A stretch of 57,855 bases of DNA. It comes from DASPMP01 sp035758925 (GTDB lineage: Bacteria; Gemmatimonadota; Gemmatimonadetes; Gemmatimonadales; Gemmatimonadaceae). Below, piece after piece: positions 1 through 8,446 of the stretch. A model generated the notes under the pieces. That model was not told where the DNA came from. It saw nothing but the letters and a program-made list of their open reading frames with translations, and made no database searches. Each line of letters begins with the position of its first letter. Position 1 is the stretch's first letter. A program made the position numbers and the translations under genes. Location: the NCBI GenBank assembly GCA_035758925.1, contig DASTVV010000088.1, forward strand, positions 1-57,855. Direction: 5' to 3'.

Positions 1-117
1 GCCCATCAGCATCCGACTCCAGACGGGCGTGATGATGAATGCATGCGCGGTGGCGAAGGCCAGTCCCGCCGCCAGGCCAGCGAGAGCGCCTGCGAGCAAC
101 CCCGATCGTGGTGTCAC
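1..117 (-). CDS. Partial N-terminus of a putative membrane protein
   Basis: Only the first 39 codons are inside the window; the gene runs off the left edge. I chose a GTG start because it overlaps the TGA stop of the upstream gene as GTGA, the arrangement seen at nine other junctions here. The encoded segment begins VTPRSG and then has a long Ala/Gly/Leu-rich hydrophobic stretch ending near TPVWSRM, consistent with one membrane helix or a signal anchor. The family cannot be named from this fragment. It would be co-translated with the secreted protein at 114-908. Confidence 0.45.
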   Translation of the reverse strand, partial: MTPRSGLLAGALAGLAAGLAFATAHAFIITPVWSRMLMG

Positions 118-908
118 AGCGGCGGCTTCTTCCTCAGAGACAGGGAATCCGGCGCCTGGTCCTCGCGGTCGCATAGAGCGGCAATCATTCCCTGAAAGCG
201 CCGCATGCTTTGCTCGTCCGGCTGGATGATCCAGGTTGCATTCTTGCGAACCAGTGTCAGGACGCTCGGTCGGGCACCCGCCACGTCGTCGAGCTCAGCA
301 TCGCCAAGGATGTGCGGATGGCGGAACACGACATACGACGTGTCACCTGCGGTGATGGTGCCGAGCACCTGCGCACCTGGCTCGCGAGTGGTGGCGCGCC
401 GGAGCGAATCGAACGCCTGTGCCAACGGCACCGTCGACGCACACTCGGGTGAATGTTCCATCGCACTACGCATCAGGTAGCGCTCGTCCCGCGCGCCGGT
501 TTCCAGCGGCGACATCTGCGCCAGCGTGACCGTGTCGTGCACATTGGCGAACTCGAAGCTCAAATAGTCCGGCTGGCGGTCCTGCGCGAGCTGAGCCTGT
601 GCCAGCTCGTATTCCGCGACGGCACGCGGTTTCTCGGGATTGGACCGCATGAAATCTTCGAGGGTCGGCCGCGGGTACCGAACCGGATGTCGGAGGTTGT
701 CGAGCATGGCGCGCCGGCTTCGCTCCAGCGGGTCGACATCGATCAGCCTCGCCGCTTCGACGAACCGTTCGTGCACCAACGCGTCGAAGAAGATCCGCAC
801 GACCTGCGCCGGCGGGGATGGGGCCTGTCTGGGCACGGGTCGCTGCGCGCCTGCCACGCCGGGAACCAACGCGGCGGCGACGACCAAGGCTCTTCGCAAC
901 ACGTCCAT
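114..908 (-). CDS. Secreted protein of unknown function
   Basis: 264 residues. The N-terminus (MDVLRRALVVAAALVPGVAGA) is a typical Sec signal peptide with a likely cleavage after AGA near residue 21, so the mature protein should be periplasmic or exported. The mature part starts with a helix-rich segment (VVRIFFDALVHERFVEAARL) that resembles the opening of NTF2/SnoaL-like folds, but that is only a resemblance. No catalytic motif or haem site is visible. Two Cys are present (near residues 156 and 247). It overlaps the partial membrane gene downstream by 4 bp, so the two are probably one operon. A palindromic repeat element lies immediately upstream of its start. Confidence 0.7.
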   Translation of the reverse strand: MDVLRRALVVAAALVPGVAGAQRPVPRQAPSPPAQVVRIFFDALVHERFVEAARLIDVDPLERSRRAMLDNLRHPVRYPRPTLEDFMRSNPEKPRAVAEYELAQAQLAQDRQPDYLSFEFANVHDTVTLAQMSPLETGARDERYLMRSAMEHSPECASTVPLAQAFDSLRRATTREPGAQVLGTITAGDTSYVVFRHPHILGDAELDDVAGARPSVLTLVRKNATWIIQPDEQSMRRFQGMIAALCDREDQAPDSLSLRKKPPL

Positions 909-937
909 CGCGATTCCGATCCTATCGATCCTCGACG

Positions 938-1046
938 TATCAGTTGATAGCTGTCAGCCGAGAGCAGTCAGCCGATAGCTATAGTGAGAAACGGCCTGTC
1001 GCGATATAGCTCTCGGCTGACAACTGTGAGCTATCAGCTGACAGTT
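938..1046. repeat. Dispersed palindromic intergenic element, copy 1
   Basis: About 110 bp of imperfect inverted repeat. The left arm holds GATAGCTGTCAGCCGAGAGC and the right arm TAGCTCTCGGCTGACAACTG; GTCAGC/GCTGAC words recur in both. The core reads GATAGCTATAGTGAG then GTCGCGATATAGCT. The reverse complement of this core matches the core at 7257-7295 and more loosely that at 17625-17655. The element sits between two minus-strand genes, 30 bp upstream of the start of the secreted protein. It is too short to code and carries no recognisable transposase. A folded RNA or REP/MITE-like element is possible. Confidence 0.65.
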
Positions 1047-1048
1047 CA

Positions 1049-2608
1049 TTACCTCCCCTTGACTGCCGCCCTCGCCGCCAGATATCCCGCCCCGCCCAGC
1101 ACCCCCGGCCCCGGGTGTGCTCCAGCGCCGCCGAGGAAGAGGCCGTCGACCGGCATGGCGTAACGGCCCCAGCTCGCGACCGGCCGCATGAACAGGATCT
1201 GATCGAGCGTCATCTCGCCCTGCGTCAGCGCGCCTTCGGACGCGCCGAAACGCTCCTCGATGTCGCGCGGCGTGAACACCGCCTGATGCTCGATGGAGTC
1301 CTTGAACCCGGGGATCGCGCGCGCGATGGCCGTCGTCACCTGCTCACTGAGCGCGCAGGCGCGGTCGTGATTCCATTCGCCGGCCTTCAGCTGGTACGGC
1401 GCGTACTGCACGCGCGCGACCACGATGTGCTTGCCGGCCGGCGCAAGATGTCCCCACCGCATGGTGGGAACGAAGAACTCGATGTGCGGGTCCTTGGACA
1501 CTTCGCCGTACTTGGCGGCGTCGGCGGCTTTCTCGAGGGCCACAGTCGTGGGGGTGAGACTCACCGTGGACGCAAACGTCCGCGACGTGTCCTGGATCTC
1601 GCCGTCCATGGCGTAGAAGACGTACGCGGTGCAGCCGCGCAGCTTCACGTTCTTCACGGCCAGCGTGAACTCGGGATCGAGCCACACCGGATCCACCATG
1701 CCGAGCAGTGTGCGCTTCGGGTCCAGCGTCGAGACCACGAGCGGTGCGGCGACTTCCTCGCCGCCGCTCAACACCACGCCCGTCACCGCGTGATTCTTTA
1801 CCGTGATGCGTTCCACGCGAGCGTTCGTGCGAATCTCGGCCTTCCGCTTCTTCGCCACGCCAGCCGCGGCGGCCGCGAACGCATCCGGCCCGTCGAGGAA
1901 GCGCTTCCGTGCGCGCACCGATCCCAGTGGCGCGCCGACGAGATAGTGCAGCAGGTTGAACGTCGTCCCGCCGGACCGCGGTCCCTGCCGGATGTCGCGG
2001 ATGGCGCACGACGCGATCGCGGCCTTGAGCAGCTCGCTCTCGAATGTGTCGTCCAGCAGATCCTGGATCGACATCGGCATCACGCGGAGGAACTCGGTCA
2101 TGTCTTCCGCGCCGAGCGTCCGCAGCCGGCGGCCGACGCCGACGAGCGGCAGCAGGGCCTTGAGCGACGTGTCGTCGATGTCGGGCGGCGCGATGCGGTA
2201 CAGCGCTCCCAGCACCGACGCAAAGTTGTGGAGCTGGGTGACGAACGGGACCCAGAGCTTTGCGTCCCGCTCCGAATGGGCGCGGATGCTGGCGCCGGCG
2301 GCGCCAGCTTCGAGCCTGGCGGGCAGTGAGAGCACCTGGCCGTCGGCGCCCACGACGCTCACCGACACGCTGCCGCCGACGATCTTCTGCGACTTGAGGC
2401 CAACCAGTCGCCGCACCGCGGGGGGCACCCAGCCGGCGTCGTCGTTGAGCGGTGCGCGATACCCGGGCGCGAACTCGATGGTGCGCGCGTGTCCGCCGAT
2501 CTCGTCGGCGCTTTCGAGCACCAGCACCTTGCGCCGGCGTCTTGCCAGATAGGCGGCCGCGGTGAGCCCGTTAGGCCCCGCGCCGATCACAATCGCGTCG
2601 TATTTCAC
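1049..2608 (-). CDS. NAD(P)/FAD-dependent oxidoreductase, PYROXD2/phytoene-desaturase-like (second paralogue)
   Basis: About 519 residues from a GTG start that overlaps the upstream stop as GTGA; the same frame stays open further upstream but that part is antisense shadow of the neighbour. The N-terminus VKYDAIVIGAGPNGLTAA is a Rossmann GxGxxG dinucleotide site followed by an acidic end of beta2 (VLVLES). The C-terminus has the superfamily FAD signature GGAGAHPGPGVLGGAGYLAA. The enzyme should bind FAD and oxidise a C-C or C-N bond of an unknown small or lipid substrate. It is the last gene of a coupled operon behind a close paralogue and a GcvT-like protein, suggesting linked redox and one-carbon chemistry. 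Soluble; no signal peptide. Confidence 0.85.
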   Translation of the reverse strand: MKYDAIVIGAGPNGLTAAAYLARRRRKVLVLESADEIGGHARTIEFAPGYRAPLNDDAGWVPPAVRRLVGLKSQKIVGGSVSVSVVGADGQVLSLPARLEAGAAGASIRAHSERDAKLWVPFVTQLHNFASVLGALYRIAPPDIDDTSLKALLPLVGVGRRLRTLGAEDMTEFLRVMPMSIQDLLDDTFESELLKAAIASCAIRDIRQGPRSGGTTFNLLHYLVGAPLGSVRARKRFLDGPDAFAAAAAGVAKKRKAEIRTNARVERITVKNHAVTGVVLSGGEEVAAPLVVSTLDPKRTLLGMVDPVWLDPEFTLAVKNVKLRGCTAYVFYAMDGEIQDTSRTFASTVSLTPTTVALEKAADAAKYGEVSKDPHIEFFVPTMRWGHLAPAGKHIVVARVQYAPYQLKAGEWNHDRACALSEQVTTAIARAIPGFKDSIEHQAVFTPRDIEERFGASEGALTQGEMTLDQILFMRPVASWGRYAMPVDGLFLGGAGAHPGPGVLGGAGYLAARAAVKGR

Positions 2609-4197
2609 GCTGACAGGATCTCCTGCGCGGCGAGGCGTCCGCTTGCGCCCATGATGCCGCCGCCCGGATGCGTTCCAGCGCCGCACTGCCAGTAGCCGTT
2701 GAGCGGCGTCCGGTACTTCGCCCATTCGGGCACCGGCCGCAGGAAGAACAGCTGGTGCAGCGCCAGCTCGCCCTGGAAGATGTTGCCCTCGCTCAGGCCC
2801 GTGATGCGTTCGATGTCGAGCGGCGTCAGCACCTGCTTGTGCAGGATGAGCGATTCGATGTTCGGAGCGTAGCGCGCCAGCGTCTTGACTACGGCGTTGC
2901 CGAACGCGTCGCGCTTCTGGTCGTCCCAACCGCCCGTGATGCTGTACGGCGCGTACTGCACGAAGATGCTCATCACGTGCTGGCCCGGCGGCGCCATGCC
3001 CGGGTCGATCATCGAGCCGATGACGATGTCCATGTACGGATTGCGGGAGAACCAGCCGTACTTCGCATCGTCGTAGGCGCGCTCGAGATACTCGGTACTG
3101 GGCGAAATGGAGAACGCGCCGCGCAGGGCGCGAGCCGTGAGCTCCTGATCCTTCCCCAGGCAGGTGAAGTTGGGAAGACCGCTGAGCGCCAGGTTTACCT
3201 TGCCCGAAGAGCCACGGAACTTGTAGCGCTGTATGCCGGCCACCAGATCGTCGGGCAGTTGCTTGGGATCCACCAGCTGCATGAACGTGCGGCGCGGGTC
3301 GAGGCCCGAGACCACGATCGGTGCGCGATACTCGTCGCCGTTCGACAGCACGACACCAACCGCCGTCTCGCCCTTCGTGAGCACCTTGTCCACCGCGGCA
3401 TCCGTACGGATCTCGGCGCCGAACGCGCGCGCCGCGCTGGCGATGGCGTTGCTGATCGCGCCGGTGCCTCCCTTCTGGAAGCCCCATGCGCGGAAGGCAC
3501 CGTCGATCTCGCCCATGTAGTGGTGCAGCAGGACGTACGCAGATCCGGGCGAGCGCGGTCCGAGAAACGTGCCGATGATGCCGCTGGCGGACTTCGTCGC
3601 CTTGAGCGGATCGAAGTCGAACCACTCGTCGAGATAGTCCGCGCTGCTCATGGTCATGAGCTTGTAGAGCGCGTGGAACTTGTCCGCGCCCAGCGACCGG
3701 AAGTGCTTGCCGAGCTTGAGCAGACCCTTGAGCTCACTGGGCGACAGCGACGTGGGATCCGGAGGCACCATGCCGAGGATCGGCTTCACGGCCATCGCCA
3801 TGTGGTGCATCAGGTGGCCCAGCTGCTGTGCCGCTTCCGCGTCATGCGGCGAGTGGCGCGCGATCTCGCGACGCGTCTCGTCCGGATCGCCCCAGCCAGC
3901 GAGATAGTCGCCGTTCTGCAACGGCGTCACCGTGCTCTCGAGCGGCAAGATCTGAAGTCCATGCGCGGGTAGATCAAGCTCGCGAATAATCTCGGGACGC
4001 AGGAGACTCACCACGTACGAGAAGACGGAGAACTTGAAGCCGGGATAGATCTCTTCCGTGACGGCGGCGCCGCCGAGCAGCGGCCGCCGCTCGAGCACGA
4101 GCGTCTTCTTTCCCGCTTTCGCGAGATACGCCGCCGCGACCAGGCCGTTATGGCCGCCGCCGATGACGATCGCGTCGCAGCGATTCGGTTTGGTCAT
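2605..4197 (-). CDS. NAD(P)/FAD-dependent oxidoreductase, PYROXD2/phytoene-desaturase-like (first paralogue)
   Basis: 530 residues. The FAD-binding Rossmann motif is AIVIGGGHNGLVAAAYLA at residues 10-27, followed by LVLERR. A GG motif (PLLGGAAVTEE) follows, as in CrtI-type desaturases and PYROXD2. The C-terminal FAD contact motif is CGAGTHPGGGIMGASG. Length is normal for the family (about 500-540). The start ATG follows the TAG of the GcvT-like gene with no gap, and its own TGA overlaps the GTG of the next paralogue, so the three proteins are probably made in fixed ratio. The substrate is unknown. Carotenoid desaturation is unlikely because no phytoene synthase or other crt gene is near. Confidence 0.87.
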   Translation of the reverse strand: MTKPNRCDAIVIGGGHNGLVAAAYLAKAGKKTLVLERRPLLGGAAVTEEIYPGFKFSVFSYVVSLLRPEIIRELDLPAHGLQILPLESTVTPLQNGDYLAGWGDPDETRREIARHSPHDAEAAQQLGHLMHHMAMAVKPILGMVPPDPTSLSPSELKGLLKLGKHFRSLGADKFHALYKLMTMSSADYLDEWFDFDPLKATKSASGIIGTFLGPRSPGSAYVLLHHYMGEIDGAFRAWGFQKGGTGAISNAIASAARAFGAEIRTDAAVDKVLTKGETAVGVVLSNGDEYRAPIVVSGLDPRRTFMQLVDPKQLPDDLVAGIQRYKFRGSSGKVNLALSGLPNFTCLGKDQELTARALRGAFSISPSTEYLERAYDDAKYGWFSRNPYMDIVIGSMIDPGMAPPGQHVMSIFVQYAPYSITGGWDDQKRDAFGNAVVKTLARYAPNIESLILHKQVLTPLDIERITGLSEGNIFQGELALHQLFFLRPVPEWAKYRTPLNGYWQCGAGTHPGGGIMGASGRLAAQEILSA

Positions 4198-5394
4198 CTA
4201 GGCTCGTTTCCTCGGGGGGTCGAAGAACGGGAGCTTGCGAGCGACTGCTTCGGCGCGTTGACGGCGATGCTCCACCGTGACCTCCATCTGGAGGTTGGTG
4301 CCCGGCCCGCCGTACTGCGCCTCGACGTGCGCGAGGGCGATGTAGCGCTTGAGCAAGGGTGACCACGTGCCACTGGTGGCGTATCCCACCTGCTTGCCGT
4401 CACGGTAGATCGGCGCGCTCGCGCGCCACGCGACGCTCGGCACGCGAGGCGCCAGGCCGCGCTCGAGGTGGAGCTTCTCGAACGAGGGCCACTCGACTTC
4501 GATGCCGATGAAGTTCCAGGCGATGCCGCGCTTCTTTTCCTGACGCAGAGCGCGCTGGCCGTTGAACGGCCCCTTGGTCTCGCTCACCGTCCAGCCAAGT
4601 CCCAGCTCATGGGGCGACGACAGCTGGTCCGGAATCAGCGCGTGATGCGCGGAGAAGTAGTCCACGTCGAGCATCACCAGGCCGGCTTCGATGCGCGCGA
4701 TGTCCAGCGCCCAGATGCCGGCGGGCACCAGGCCGTAGTTCGCGCCGACCTTCATGAGCGCATCCCAGACGTCGACCGCGCGCGGCGCGTCCACCCAGAT
4801 CTCGTAACCGAGGTCTCCGGTGTAGCCGGTACGCGAGATCGTCACCGGCACTTTGCCGATCTTCGTGTGCGCGAGACGGAAATACTTGAGCGCGGCGATG
4901 TCCGCGGGTGACAACTGCTGGAGGATCGTGGCCGACAGTGGTCCCTGGAGCGCCAGCGCGCCGATGCGGTCGGATACGTCCTCGATCTTCACCTGCATTC
5001 CTTCGGCGTTCATTTCGAGCCAGCGAACGTTGGGCTCCGCCGCCGTCAGTCGAAACGTTCCGTCGTCCAGACGACTGATCGTTCCATCATCTACCATCTT
5101 GCCGTGCGCGTCGCACCACGGCGTGTAGACCACCTGGTTCACGGCGATCTTGGTGACGTCGCGCGTGACCATCCGGTCGAGCAGCCGCGCTGCGTCGCGT
5201 CCGGTGATCAGGTACTTCTTGAGCGGAGAGACGTCGAAGAGCGCCGCCGCGCTGCGAATCGCGGCGTATTCGCGATCGGGATGCGGGTCGTAGGCCGAGG
5301 CCACCTGGTGGCCGGCCCACCGCCGCCAGGTCTGGGCACGGACGAGGGGGGCGGTGCGGCTGTGGAAGGGGGTGGTCAGCAGCATCGGGGACAA
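4198..5394 (-). CDS. GcvT-like aminomethyltransferase family protein
   Basis: 398 residues, matching the glycine-cleavage T-protein/YgfZ/dimethylglycine-oxidase C-domain family. Visible landmarks: AHGKMVDDGTISRL at residues 97-109 with the Asp pair that in T-protein binds folate and aminomethyl substrate; SRTGYTGDLGYEIWV; GLVPAGIWALDIARIEAG; and the C-terminal barrel motif GYATSGTWSPLLKRYIALAHV. No gcvH or gcvP is nearby, so it is probably not the glycine-cleavage T-protein itself but a folate-dependent demethylase partner. It is the first gene of the operon with the two FAD oxidoreductases. The first Met was chosen; Met4 is an equally possible start. The divergent promoter region to topoisomerase IB contains strong repeats. 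Confidence 0.82.
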   Translation of the reverse strand: MSPMLLTTPFHSRTAPLVRAQTWRRWAGHQVASAYDPHPDREYAAIRSAAALFDVSPLKKYLITGRDAARLLDRMVTRDVTKIAVNQVVYTPWCDAHGKMVDDGTISRLDDGTFRLTAAEPNVRWLEMNAEGMQVKIEDVSDRIGALALQGPLSATILQQLSPADIAALKYFRLAHTKIGKVPVTISRTGYTGDLGYEIWVDAPRAVDVWDALMKVGANYGLVPAGIWALDIARIEAGLVMLDVDYFSAHHALIPDQLSSPHELGLGWTVSETKGPFNGQRALRQEKKRGIAWNFIGIEVEWPSFEKLHLERGLAPRVPSVAWRASAPIYRDGKQVGYATSGTWSPLLKRYIALAHVEAQYGGPGTNLQMEVTVEHRRQRAEAVARKLPFFDPPRKRA

Positions 5395-5438
5395 TGTAGT
5401 CCGGGGGAGTTGCGACAGGCCATTGTCTCAGTCAGAAA

Positions 5439-5464
5439 GGGGACGGGGGGACAGGGGACAAGGG
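5439..5464 (+). other. Predicted G-quadruplex motif in divergent promoter region
   Basis: The plus strand reads GGGG, AC, GGGGGG, ACA, GGGG, ACAA, GGG, which fits G3+N1-7 four times, with a further GGG at 5469-5471. It lies 45 bp upstream of the GcvT-like start and about 100 bp upstream of the topoisomerase IB start. Folding is inferred from the pattern only. Confidence 0.55.
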
Positions 5465-5546
5465 ACGTGGGCAACTACAACAGCGGGAACAGAGAAGGGG
5501 AACGGATCGGGGGAACGGTGACGAAGGTCACCGGTCCCCTGTCCCC
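5447..5546. repeat. 13-bp inverted repeat plus inner hairpin between gcvT-like and topoisomerase IB genes
   Basis: GGGGACAGGGGAC at 5447-5459 is exactly complementary to GTCCCCTGTCCCC at 5534-5546, with a 74-nt spacer. Immediately inside the right arm is a second perfect stem: CGGTGAC (5516-5522), tetraloop GAAG, GTCACCG (5527-5533). The structure fills the divergent intergenic region and could cruciform, or form a 5' leader structure of the topoisomerase mRNA. No protein-binding role is known. Confidence 0.6.
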
Positions 5547-5566
5547 ATTCCCTCCTCGGTAGAGCG

Positions 5567-6661
5567 ATGGGCCTGACCGCATCCCCCGAGCACGTCGATT
5601 CGGCGAAGGCCGCGGGGCTACGCTATGTCTCGGACTCGATGCCGGGCATCAAGCGACTGCGCAAGGGACGCGGCTTCTCGTACGTCGGCCCAGACGGAGC
5701 CGTCATCCTCGAGAAGGATTCCATCAAGCGATTCAAGAAGCTCGTCATTCCGCCTGCATGGAAGGACGTGTGGATCTGTCCCCTGGTGGACGGACACATC
5801 CAGGTCACCGCACGCGACGCGCGTGGTCGCAAGCAGTACCGCTACCACCCGGATTTCCGGCAGCAGCGCGACAGCACGAAGTTCGAGCGTCTCTTCGAGT
5901 TCGGCGAAGTGCTCTGGAAGATCCGTGAACGCGTCGAGCACGACGTGGCCCTGCCGGGGTTGCCGCTCGACAAGGTCCTCGGCACGCTCGTGTGGCTGCT
6001 GGAGCGGACGCTCATTCGTGTGGGCACGGAGGAACTGGCTCGCGAGAACAAGGCGTACGGGCTCACGACGCTCAAGCGCAAGCACGTGGCGGTGTCCGGC
6101 GCCGAGGTGCGGTTCTCGTTCCGCGGCAAGAGCGGCATCGAGCACGCGGTGTCCGTCACGGACGAGCGCATCGCGAAGATCGTGCAGCGGTGCCACGACC
6201 TGCGCGGCGAGGATCTCTTCAACTATCTCGACGACGACGGCAAGCGGCAGGACGTCGAGGCGGAACACGTGAACGAATACCTGAAGAGCGCCGCGGGCAT
6301 CGACGTCACCGCGAAGGACTTTCGCACCTGGGCCGGGACCATGATCGCCGCCCAGATCCTTCGCGACTTCGGCAAGGCAGAATCGAAGAAGGAGGCCGAG
6401 CGCAATATCGTCGAGGCGGTTGACCACACGGCGTCCCGGCTGGGAAACACGCGCGCGGTCTGTCGGAAATACTACATCCACCCCGCGCTCCTCTCCGCGT
6501 ATCTGGACGGCGTCGTGCTGCCCCCCTCACCCCGGCGACACGTGGAACCTCGCAAGCCGGGCGGAAAGCTCCGAAAGCACGAGATCGAGGTGCTCGAGTT
6601 CCTTCGCTCGCGTCTCGAGATCGACCGAGCGAAGAAGCAGGACGGGTCGAGTGAGGCTTAG
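5567..6661 (+). CDS. DNA topoisomerase IB (poxvirus/eukaryote-type)
   Basis: 364 residues, the usual length of bacterial TopIB. It relaxes supercoils by nicking one strand through a 3'-phosphotyrosine. The active-site set is intact: Arg151 (RVGTEELARENKAYGLTTL), Lys188 (SFRGKSG), Arg253 (DFRTWAGT), Asn294 in place of the viral His (as in the Deinococcus enzyme) and nucleophile Tyr303 in NTRAVCRKYYIHP. The N-terminal clamp domain (PPAWKDVWICP, GRKQYRYHP) is also typical. The ATG start follows CTCCTCGGTAGAGCG, a weak ribosome-binding context. The tail after residue 330 is Lys/Arg-rich. Its stop overlaps the convergent secreted-protein gene by 4 bp. Confidence 0.95.
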   Translation: MGLTASPEHVDSAKAAGLRYVSDSMPGIKRLRKGRGFSYVGPDGAVILEKDSIKRFKKLVIPPAWKDVWICPLVDGHIQVTARDARGRKQYRYHPDFRQQRDSTKFERLFEFGEVLWKIRERVEHDVALPGLPLDKVLGTLVWLLERTLIRVGTEELARENKAYGLTTLKRKHVAVSGAEVRFSFRGKSGIEHAVSVTDERIAKIVQRCHDLRGEDLFNYLDDDGKRQDVEAEHVNEYLKSAAGIDVTAKDFRTWAGTMIAAQILRDFGKAESKKEAERNIVEAVDHTASRLGNTRAVCRKYYIHPALLSAYLDGVVLPPSPRRHVEPRKPGGKLRKHEIEVLEFLRSRLEIDRAKKQDGSSEA

Positions 6662-7203
6662 GGCGCAAGAGCGCGTCCCTTGAGCATCTCAAGCTGTGCC
6701 GCCTTGATGATGGTCTGCTCGAGCGAGCCGGTCGTTCCGCACATCAGCGTTTCAGTGCTGACGCCCGCCACGTCCCGGCCATTCGAGACCACCGCTATTC
6801 CCACGCGCGAATGGCCGTCGGGCAGCGAGTCGACCATGACCGCGTACGCGATCGTGATCAGGTACGAGTCGGCGTAGTCGCCGGCCACGCCCATGCCGCA
6901 GTGGATCAGGCGGCTCATCTGCTTGCCCGCGAGATTCCTCCGCGCCGTGAACCCCGGGTTGTGGATCAGCCCGCGCGCGGAGTCCGCCACCGCGATGGGA
7001 ATCTCGAGCGAGTCCACCACGCGCCGCACCGCGGTGAACGCCTGACCCGGCGCCTGCAGCACGTCGTTCCACGTCGCGACGGTCTCGAGTCGGATGGGGC
7101 TGTCGAAGCCACGCAGCTGGACGATGACCGGGCTGCGTTGCTGCGCGATGCCGTTGGATGCGACTGCGAGGAGCAGAAAGAGAGCGATAAAAAGTCGGCG
7201 CAT
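6658..7203 (-). CDS. Secreted protein of unknown function
   Basis: 181 residues with a clear Sec signal peptide (MRRLFIALFLLLAVASNGIA, cleavage near residue 20). The mature protein contains two Cys (in LIHCGMGV and TLMCGTTGS), possibly a disulfide, and a predicted alternating strand/helix pattern, with no motif I recognise. The end (ETLMCGTTGSLEQTIIKAA) looks helical. Its start is followed upstream by copy 2 of the palindromic element, and its stop overlaps the topoisomerase IB stop codon region convergently. The function is unknown. Confidence 0.7.
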   Translation of the reverse strand: MRRLFIALFLLLAVASNGIAQQRSPVIVQLRGFDSPIRLETVATWNDVLQAPGQAFTAVRRVVDSLEIPIAVADSARGLIHNPGFTARRNLAGKQMSRLIHCGMGVAGDYADSYLITIAYAVMVDSLPDGHSRVGIAVVSNGRDVAGVSTETLMCGTTGSLEQTIIKAAQLEMLKGRALAP

Positions 7204-7230
7204 TGTGCCGGCCCTCGACGTAGGCAGATC

Positions 7231-7335
7231 ACAGCTTACAGCCCACAGCTGTCAACCCATAGCTATATCGCGATGAACTTTTTCGCTACATAGCTCTCGG
7301 CGGAGAGCTGTCAGCTGTTCGCTATCAGCCTGTAA
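7231..7335. repeat. Dispersed palindromic intergenic element, copy 2
   Basis: About 105 bp that fills the gap between two minus-strand genes. Arms contain CAGCTTACAGCCCACAGCTG on the left and GAGAGCTGTCAGCTGTTCGC on the right. The core is AGCTATATCGCGATGAAC then TTTTTCGCTACATAGCT. It is homologous to copies at 938-1046 (opposite orientation) and 17580-17694. It is located just upstream of the secreted-protein start at 7203, the same relative position as the other two copies. Confidence 0.65.
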
Positions 7336-8268
7336 CTATCGAATCGCCCCAGCGGGAGATTTCAGCCGCGTCGGCGCCTGCACCCATTCCGGCAGCGGGT
7401 TCGCCCCCGGGTGGATCACGTAGGCGAGCAGCTCGAGGCTGTCCACGAGCCGCGGCCCCGGCCTGCTGAAATACGACGCGCCGTCCGTCACGTACACACG
7501 GCCGTCGCGCACGGCGGGGATCTCGTCCCAGCCGGGCACGGTTTGCAGGATGCCGATCTCCTGCATCGTCCGCTCGGCGGTGAAGCCGCAGCACGCGATC
7601 AGCACCACCTCCGGCTGGTACGACGTCACCTGATCCCACGTCAACGTGACGGATCGCTGGCCTTCCTTGCCGAACCCGTCGACGCCGCCCGCGAGACGAA
7701 CCAGCTCGGGATTCCAGTGCCCGGTCGAGAACGGCGGGTCCAACCACTCGAGCAGCGCCACACGCGGCCGGTTTTTCAGCCCTTTGACATTCGACACGAC
7801 GCCGTCGATCCGAGCGCGGAGCCTGCTCACCACGTCCGCGGCGCGCTGCTCCACTCCGGTCGCTGCGCCCACGACACGAATGCAGTCCAGCACGTCGTCC
7901 AGCGTCTCGGGCTCGAGGTTCACGACACGCGGACCCGACGGCAGGGCGCACGCCGCGTTCTTCACGTCCTCTTCCGCGACGGCGCACACGTCGCACAGCG
8001 CCTGCGTGACGATCAGGTCCGGCGCCAGACGCTCGAGCGTCTCCATGTCGAGCGTGTACAGCGCCGACTGCTCGCCAAGCCGGTCGCGCACCAGCCTGTC
8101 GATCTCACCGCTGGTCGCATCCGTCGGGATGAGCGTCCTGGTGACTTTGGGCAGCCGAACAACCGACGGTGGATAGTCGCACTCGTGCGTGACGCCGACG
8201 AGCTGGTCTTCGAGACCGAGCGCGCAGATGATCTCCGTCGCGCTGGGAAGCAGTGAAACGATCTTCAT
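7336..8268 (-). CDS. BtuF-like cobalamin/metal-chelate binding protein (no signal peptide)
   Basis: 310 residues with the fold of helical-backbone metal receptors (BtuF/FhuD class). The N-terminus MKIVSLLPSATEIICALG and the next motif VGVTHECDYPP match the corrinoid-binding subgroup annotated as cobalamin-binding protein. Other landmarks: APDLIVTQALCDVCAV, LEWLDPPFSTGHWNPELV, and EVVLIACCGF. Unlike classical BtuF there is no signal peptide or lipobox, so the protein appears cytoplasmic, and no BtuC/BtuD transporter genes are adjacent. It may bind corrinoid or another cofactor inside the cell. Several Cys (LCDVC, CCGF) are conserved in this subgroup as far as I recall. Confidence 0.8.
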   Translation of the reverse strand: MKIVSLLPSATEIICALGLEDQLVGVTHECDYPPSVVRLPKVTRTLIPTDATSGEIDRLVRDRLGEQSALYTLDMETLERLAPDLIVTQALCDVCAVAEEDVKNAACALPSGPRVVNLEPETLDDVLDCIRVVGAATGVEQRAADVVSRLRARIDGVVSNVKGLKNRPRVALLEWLDPPFSTGHWNPELVRLAGGVDGFGKEGQRSVTLTWDQVTSYQPEVVLIACCGFTAERTMQEIGILQTVPGWDEIPAVRDGRVYVTDGASYFSRPGPRLVDSLELLAYVIHPGANPLPEWVQAPTRLKSPAGAIR

Positions 8269-8446
8269 CAGGTGGGTTCCTTCCGTGAGCCTTGAGCACG
8301 AACCTGGCCTTCGACAACGAGGCGGTCGCTACGGCTTAGGTAGTATATCGCGGGGACCACGGTCGACGGCAGCAGGACAGCCGAGCCCGCATCGTCGTGC
8401 GCGAAACCTGCACTGTCGACCAGTGGACTTCAGCAGCGAAGTACGT

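Noticed and set aside
2609..3625. Upstream extension of the 1049-2608 frame (about 339 extra codons)
   Set aside because: It is antisense/out-of-frame shadow of the first FAD oxidoreductase gene; the Arg/Gly-rich translation has no family match and the Rossmann start at GTG 2608 is clear.
8269..8446. Cobalamin riboswitch before the BtuF-like gene
   Set aside because: No B12-box-like sequence was found on the minus strand upstream of the start; the region is short and unstructured by eye.
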